Origin: Deltaproteobacteria bacterium
GTDB lineage: Bacteria; Desulfobacterota; Syntrophia; Syntrophales; UBA2210
Assembly (NCBI GenBank): GCA_016935935.1
Contig: JAFGPZ010000067.1
Location: 1-6,195, forward strand
Direction of reading: 5' to 3'
DNA length: 6,195 bases
Position numbers and translations under genes: made by a program
Notes under the pieces: model-generated
What the model was told of the DNA's origin: nothing
Database searches by the model: none
The model's input: only the letters and a program-made list of their open reading frames with translations
Part shown: piece after piece, positions 5,572 to 6,195 of the stretch
Layout of the letters: the number at the start of each line of letters is the position of its first letter
Numbering within the stretch: the stretch's first letter is position 1

Positions 5572-5584
5572 TCTCAAATTGAGA
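5572..5584. promoter_or_regulatory. Short palindrome between dctM and the oxidase gene
   Basis: TCTCAA (5572-5577) and TTGAGA (5579-5584) form an exact palindrome around one central A, in the 201-base spacer between dctM and the flavin oxidase gene. The spacer holds no recognisable gene and no clear promoter or terminator. The palindrome resembles TCAAATTTGA at 1987-1996 upstream of the same operon, so it could be a regulator site; at this length chance is a fair alternative. Confidence 0.3.
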
Positions 5585-5664
5585 GACAAGACAACTCTAT
5601 CTCGTAATCTTTAATAATGGTTGCGAGTTTTAATATGAATCGTTCGCATGGGAGGTACTGTAAA

Positions 5665-6195
5665 ATGAACGTGAGTTTAGAGCAGTTAGTGGAAGATATG
5701 AAAGGCATGGTTGGTGAGAATTATGTGTACGAAGATTTATTCGAGCGAATAAATTATGCCGATACTTTATTGCCGTATGATGTTGAAAAAGAATTTTTGC
5801 CGGATGTTGTGATTCAGCCCGGTAATGCCCAGGAGGTTTCCAAGGTACTCAAGTACGCCACGGAGCACAATGTGCCTGTGACAACATACGGTTCCGGTAC
5901 AGATCTGGTCTTCCCTACAAAGCCTAAACATCGTGGTATCACAATGAGTACTGAGCGAATGGCTTCTTTTGAAATCAATGAAGAGTATCAGTATTTTGAG
6001 TGTGGCCCTGGGTTAAAAACCGGCAAAGCCATCAAAGCACTCGGTAAATTAGGATACTTTCTTCCCATTCAGACACAGGCAGGCTCCAGCGTGGGAGGGG
6101 CGGTAAGCATTAACACAATAGGGCATTTGGCAGATAACATCTTTGGCAGACCCGTACACAATGTTTTGGGACTGGAGGTTGTCCTGCCAACCGGA
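5665..6195 (+). CDS. FAD-binding PCMH-type oxidoreductase (GlcD-like), 5' part
   Basis: ATG at 5665 is preceded by GGAGGT (5651-5656) with eight bases between; the frame is open for 177 codons and leaves the window, so roughly the last 60 percent is missing (family members are about 450-500 residues). The visible part is the FAD-binding PCMH fold: D-V-V-I-Q-P-G-N-A-Q-E-V (47-58), V-P-V-T-T-Y-G-S-G-T-D-L (70-81; usually R-G-G-G-T-x-L), F-E-C-G-P-G (111-116), Q-A-G-S-S-V-G-G-A-V-S-I-N (138-150, the flavin loop) and G-L-E-V-V-L-P-T-G (169-177). Such enzymes (glycolate oxidase GlcD, D-lactate dehydrogenase and relatives) oxidise 2-hydroxy acids and pass electrons to quinone, cytochrome or Fe-S partners. 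Position after the TRAP genes suggests that it oxidises the imported compound. The changed Y-G-S-G-T-D loop makes the exact substrate uncertain. Confidence 0.88.
   Translation, partial: MNVSLEQLVEDMKGMVGENYVYEDLFERINYADTLLPYDVEKEFLPDVVIQPGNAQEVSKVLKYATEHNVPVTTYGSGTDLVFPTKPKHRGITMSTERMASFEINEEYQYFECGPGLKTGKAIKALGKLGYFLPIQTQAGSSVGGAVSINTIGHLADNIFGRPVHNVLGLEVVLPTG

Overview
The window reads as a chromosomal segment of an anaerobic bacterium, most likely a Desulfobacterota (deltaproteobacterial) sulfate reducer or syntroph. This is inferred from a HesB/IscA-like gene with an in-frame TGA that looks like selenocysteine, a DUF3343 (Se/S-carrier-like) gene end beside it, and a TRAP transporter operon followed by a GlcD-type flavin oxidase. 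The taxonomy is inference; no marker gene is present.

Left part (1-1313, relatively GC-rich, + strand): the last 39 codons of a DUF3343-like protein, then a near-perfect sigma70 promoter (TTGACA-16 bp-TATAAT), a long inverted repeat in the leader, and a three-gene cluster. The cluster holds an ArsR/SmtB-type repressor, a 106-residue HesB/IscA-like protein with TGA at codon 34, and a CutA1-type protein that lacks a conventional start at the expected place. Together they suggest a small metal-, sulfur- or selenium-responsive operon controlled by its own repressor.

Middle (1314-2317): a 51-codon membrane protein gene on the minus strand converges on cutA. About 800 bases without a convincing gene follow, rich in short hairpins. 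Its right end looks like the control region of the next operon: a plausible promoter, a nested direct-repeat array and a second pair of direct repeats.

Right part (2318-6195, visibly more AT-rich, + strand): a complete tripartite TRAP transporter with periplasmic binding protein, small permease and large permease, then the first 177 codons of an FAD-binding (PCMH-type) oxidoreductase. The three TRAP genes are separated by unusually long spacers (140 and 177 nt), each holding a strong stem-loop. The first is a 16-bp perfect inverted repeat that could be a MITE-like remnant or an mRNA-processing element. The likely logic is uptake of a small organic acid, perhaps a 2-hydroxy acid, followed by its flavin-dependent oxidation; the substrate cannot be read from the sequence.
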